A stretch of 8,835 nucleotides of DNA. It comes from Deltaproteobacteria bacterium. Its GTDB lineage: Bacteria; JAUYMQ01. The position numbers were made by a program, and so were the translations under genes. Every line of letters begins with the position of its first letter. Position 1 is the first letter of the stretch. The stretch is from the NCBI GenBank assembly GCA_030698575.1, contig JAUYMQ010000391.1, forward strand, positions 1-8,835. The letters run 5' to 3'. The notes below the pieces were generated by a model. The model was given only the letters and a program-made list of their open reading frames with translations. It did not search any database and was not told the DNA's origin. Shown here in pieces: positions 7,041 to 8,835 of the stretch.

Positions 7041-7369
7041 ACGTGCCGGTCGATCATCTCCTTGAGCTTCGCCTTCGGAACATATCCGATGATCTGATCC
7101 ACCACCTTGCCGTCCTTGAAGAGCAGCATGGCGGGAATCCCCCGGACGCCGTAGCGGGTCGGGAGGCTGATGTTCTCGTCGACGTTCATCTTGGTGAACC
7201 TGACCCGACCGTCGTAGTCCCCCGCCAGCTCCTCGACCACCGGGGCCACCATCTTGCAGGGGCCGCACCACTCCGCCCAGAAGTCCACGAGGGTGGGTTT
7301 CTCCGATTTGAGAACATCCTCCTCGAAGCTCTGTTCGCTGACGGCGGCTACCTTTTCAGATCCGGACAT
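7037..7369 (-). CDS. trxA: Thioredoxin
   Basis: The protein has 110 residues, the classical single-domain thioredoxin length. The active site is WCGPCK (residues 34-39, Cys35 and Cys38), preceded by VDFWAEW. The cis-proline is Pro79 in RGIPAML, followed by FKDG and a C-terminal helix. It is a cytoplasmic disulfide reductase that would be recharged by thioredoxin reductase (not in this window). No signal peptide is seen. The ATG at 7369-7367 has AGGAGA (complement of 7375-7380) five bases upstream. It lies 67 bases downstream of the rhodanese-like gene on the same strand; I see no strong promoter in that gap, so the two are probably co-transcribed. Confidence 0.96.
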   Translation of the reverse strand: MSGSEKVAAVSEQSFEEDVLKSEKPTLVDFWAEWCGPCKMVAPVVEELAGDYDGRVRFTKMNVDENISLPTRYGVRGIPAMLLFKDGKVVDQIIGYVPKAKLKEMIDRHV

Positions 7370-7436
7370 CGAAGTCTCCTTCGTTAAAATTGAGAATGCC
7401 TTCCGCCGCTGAAACTAGCCGCCGGACGCAGTCACG

Positions 7437-7895
7437 TCAATCGACGGTCGGGCCGACGGCCCCGACGCGCGCGTGGGCGGTCGGCGGGACACGAATGCAC
7501 GCGACTCGTTCGAAATTGAGCCGCGCGAGCAGAGCGGCCGTCTCCGCCGCGTCCTCCTCGGTGGCCGCGAGCACGTAGATCGGATCGCCTTTGTGCTCCT
7601 CCAGCTCATCGATCCGGTTCTCGAGCTGCATGCGGGGAATGCGCCGGGTGCGCGCGAGGGCCGACCCGTCGCCGTGCAGCCGGACGTCGAGCACCATGGC
7701 CTTTTCATCGGCGCCGACCTCCCGCTGCGCCTCGTCGGGATCGACCATCCGCACCGAGAGTCCCGTGCCGGTGGGGCGCAGGTAGAAATCCCAGAAGTGG
7801 TAGGTCGCCAGGGCCAGCAGCAGGGCCGCCGGGAGAAGCCACAGGCGACGCCGACGGGGGCTTGTGGCGGCGGCGACCGACGATTGATTTCCCAA
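7437..7895 (-). CDS. Membrane-anchored rhodanese-like protein lacking the catalytic cysteine
   Basis: The gene starts with TTG (complement of 7893-7895) and encodes 152 residues. An N-terminal RRRR cluster (about 14-17) is followed by one membrane helix (about 19-40), giving an N-in topology with the rest in the periplasm. The soluble part has rhodanese-like features: VLDVR (about 68-72), RRIPRMQLENRIDEL where the family has A-x-x-IP followed by a helix, KGDPIYVLAATEEDAAETAALLARL where the family has the active-site loop, and a final strand FERVACIRV. The catalytic Cys of the usual PIxVYC loop is replaced by Ala, so sulfurtransferase activity is unlikely and a binding or scaffold role is more plausible. 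The frame is open 15 codons further (TTG at 7940), but that codon sits at the predicted transcription start, while the 7895 TTG has a strong ribosome site. The rhodanese assignment is by pattern only. Confidence 0.7.
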   Translation of the reverse strand: MGNQSSVAAATSPRRRRLWLLPAALLLALATYHFWDFYLRPTGTGLSVRMVDPDEAQREVGADEKAMVLDVRLHGDGSALARTRRIPRMQLENRIDELEEHKGDPIYVLAATEEDAAETAALLARLNFERVACIRVPPTAHARVGAVGPTVD

Positions 7896-7900
7896 GCAGA

Positions 7901-7906
7901 TCCTCC
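7901..7906 (-). promoter_or_regulatory. Ribosome binding site that selects the TTG start of the rhodanese-like gene
   Basis: Read on the minus strand GGAGGA lies five bases before the TTG at 7895-7893. No ATG occurs in frame upstream of the membrane segment. A TTG at 7940 has no such site. Confidence 0.7.
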
Positions 7907-7944
7907 GTTCCGGGCCGTGCGGCGGCGGGATGCGTGTCAACCCA

Positions 7945-7973
7945 ATTTAAGGTGCGAGGCGGCTCATCGTCAA
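7945..7973 (-). promoter_or_regulatory. Sigma70-type promoter for the rhodanese-like gene and trxA
   Basis: On the minus strand TTGACG (complement of 7968-7973, 5/6 match) is followed by a 17-base spacer and TTAAAT (complement of 7945-7950, 4/6 match). Initiation would fall near 7938, giving a leader of about 43 nt that contains GGAGGA before the TTG start. A second TTGACA at 7940-7935 has no usable -10 downstream. Confidence 0.55.
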
Positions 7974-7987
7974 CGCCGCATGTCGTC

Positions 7988-8016
7988 TTGACACCCTCCG
8001 AGGGGCTACCTATCCT
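7988..8016 (+). promoter_or_regulatory. Sigma70-type promoter of gmhA, placing the transcript start at the GTG
   Basis: A perfect -35 box TTGACA (7988-7993), an optimal 17-base spacer and TATCCT (8011-8016, 4/6 match) make this the best promoter in the window. Initiation six to eight bases past the -10 falls at 8022-8024, on the GTG start codon (8023-8025). No Shine-Dalgarno precedes the GTG, which agrees with a leaderless message. Its -35 box lies only 14 bases from the -35 box of the divergent promoter. Confidence 0.65.
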
Positions 8017-8022
8017 GCGCGC

Positions 8023-8604
8023 GTGAAGGATATCGTCCTCCAGCGCTTTAGCGAGAGCGCCCGCGTGAAGCTGGCCTTTGCGGAGCAATCCGTTGATGCC
8101 ATCATTTCGGCCGTCGAGGTGCTTGTCGAGGCCTTCCGTGCAGGCCAGAAGGTGCTTCTGTTCGGCAACGGCGGCTCGGCCTCGGATGCGCAGCACATCG
8201 CCGCCGAATTCGTGAACCGCTTCAAGATGGACCGCCCCGGCCTTCCGGCCATCGCGCTCACCACCGATACCTCCATCCTGACCAGCATCGGCAACGACTT
8301 CGATTTCAAGGAGATCTTCGCGCGCCAGGTGGCCGCCCTCGGGCGCGAGGGCGACGTGGTCATCGCGATCAGCACCAGCGGCTCCTCCCCAAACGTGATC
8401 CGCGGCGTCGAGGCGGCGAAGGAGATCCCCCTTCACGTCATCGGCTTCTCGGGGCGCGGCGGCGGGAAGCTCGCCAAGCTCTCCGACATCGCGCTCGTCG
8501 TGCCATCCGACACCACCTCCCACATCCAGGAATCGCACATCACCGCCGGACACGTGCTCTGCGAGCTGGTGGACGAGGCCCTCTTCGGTCCCCAGGCGAG
8601 ATGA
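8023..8604 (+). CDS. gmhA: Sedoheptulose-7-phosphate isomerase (phosphoheptose isomerase), SIS domain
   Basis: The protein has 193 residues (E. coli GmhA 192). It would convert D-sedoheptulose 7-phosphate to D-glycero-D-manno-heptose 7-phosphate, the first step of ADP-heptose synthesis for the LPS inner core, in the cytoplasm. The single SIS domain shows [12 protein letters not shown] (47-58), [12 protein letters not shown] (71-82), GNDF (90-93), [19 protein letters not shown] (108-126, phosphate-binding Ser loop) and [10 protein letters not shown] (168-177). Glu62 and His177 align with the E. coli catalytic pair Glu65/His180. The related DnaA-binding SIS protein DiaA is the main alternative, but retention of the catalytic pair favours GmhA. 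The GTG start gives the family N-terminus with no extra residues and has no ribosome site; the promoter ends seven bases before it. Other heptose genes (hldE, gmhB) are not in the window. Confidence 0.92.
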   Translation: MKDIVLQRFSESARVKLAFAEQSVDAIISAVEVLVEAFRAGQKVLLFGNGGSASDAQHIAAEFVNRFKMDRPGLPAIALTTDTSILTSIGNDFDFKEIFARQVAALGREGDVVIAISTSGSSPNVIRGVEAAKEIPLHVIGFSGRGGGKLAKLSDIALVVPSDTTSHIQESHITAGHVLCELVDEALFGPQAR

Positions 8605-8635
8605 CGCGCCGACCGATCCGCAGCGGGGGACAGGC

Positions 8636-8835
8636 ATGGCCCGCCTGATTGAACTCAGCATGGGCGACATCACCGAGGCCGAAGCCGACGCGATCGTGAA
8701 CGCCGGCAACACCGACCTGGTGCTGGGCGCCGGGGTGGCGGGAGCCATCCGGAAGCGGGGGGGCTAGGCGATCCAGGACGCCTGCGATCGCCTCGCGCCC
8801 ATCCCGCTCGGCGAATCGGCACGGACGACCGGCGG
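8636..8835 (+). pseudogene. Macro-domain (ADP-ribose-binding) gene interrupted by an in-frame TAG; runs off the window
   Basis: The ATG at 8636 has GGGGGA (8625-8630) five bases upstream and follows the gmhA stop by 31 bases. The first 43 codons give a clean macro-domain start: [10 protein letters not shown], then ADAIVNAGN (the family's DAIVNAAN ADP-ribose-binding segment) and [14 protein letters not shown] (the Gly-rich loop). Codon 44 is TAG (8765-8767). The same frame then continues with AIQDACDRLAPIPLGESA and TTGG, which is what the family has next (GG-x-AIQ-x-x-C). A single base change (for example GAG to TAG) would explain it. Intact relatives of about 170-180 residues remove acetyl or ADP-ribose from ADP-ribosylated substrates. 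Options are a fresh nonsense mutation, a sequencing or assembly error, or amber readthrough. TAG ends mreB, mreD, the HAD gene and trxA here, so it is a normal stop in this genome. Confidence 0.7.

Noticed and set aside
7004-7387. Plus-strand open frame opposite trxA
   Set aside because: The minus strand encodes a full thioredoxin with WCGPCK; the plus frame is its complement and shows no family.
7896-7940. Fifteen-codon N-terminal extension of the rhodanese-like protein from a TTG at 7940
   Set aside because: That TTG has no ribosome site and sits at the predicted transcription start, while the TTG at 7895 has GGAGGA at ideal spacing.
7705-8748. 347-codon minus-strand open frame opposite gmhA
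   Set aside because: It crosses gmhA, both divergent promoters and the rhodanese-like gene in an unrelated frame, and has no known motif.
1-8835. CRISPR array, tRNA, rRNA, insertion sequence or defence system
   Set aside because: I found no regularly spaced repeats, cloverleaf-like segments, terminal inverted repeats, transposase or toxin/nuclease motifs. The only ADP-ribose-related gene (macro domain) has no visible partner transferase in the window.

Overview
This window looks like an ordinary chromosomal stretch from a GC-rich Gram-negative bacterium. Four things point that way: a complete rod-shape (elongasome) operon, a PpiD/SurA-type periplasmic foldase, a sedoheptulose-7-phosphate isomerase that feeds LPS-core heptose synthesis, and strong third-position G/C in every gene. 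The proteins resemble those of deltaproteobacterial-type and related uncultured lineages, but I cannot place the organism from sequence alone. I see no insertion sequence, phage gene, CRISPR array, tRNA or rRNA.

Layout, left to right. (1) 1-467, minus: the N-terminal part of a membrane-anchored PpiD-like peptidyl-prolyl isomerase, cut by the window edge. (2) 468-719: a 252-base divergent intergenic region. (3) 720-7040, plus: mreB, mreC, mreD, mrdA (PBP2), rodA, then a HAD-IB phosphatase. Spacing is tight (1-nt gap mreC/mreD, 8-nt overlap mrdA/rodA, 20-nt gap rodA/HAD), and only mreB/mreC has a gap above 100 nt. (4) 7037-7895, minus: a membrane-anchored rhodanese-like protein lacking the catalytic cysteine, followed by thioredoxin. 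The trxA and HAD stop codons overlap inside one CTAG. (5) 7896-8022: a short divergent region with two good back-to-back sigma70-type promoters. (6) 8023-8604, plus: gmhA. (7) 8636-right edge: a macro-domain gene interrupted by an in-frame TAG at 8765-8767.

The genes in (3) form one machine. MreB filaments position the elongasome, MreC and MreD link it through the membrane, and PBP2 with RodA supplies the transpeptidase and glycosyltransferase that build lateral-wall peptidoglycan. The HAD phosphatase looks co-transcribed with them, but its substrate is unknown. PpiD and GmhA are both cell-envelope functions, so most of the window has an envelope theme.

I found no convincing undescribed multi-gene system. 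The observations most worth checking are the apparently leaderless GTG-initiated gmhA mRNA, the amber stop inside an otherwise intact macro domain, a Cys-Cys-His-Cys set in PBP2 at positions matching a reported zinc site, the cysteine-less rhodanese next to thioredoxin, and the HAD-IB enzyme at the end of the elongasome operon.
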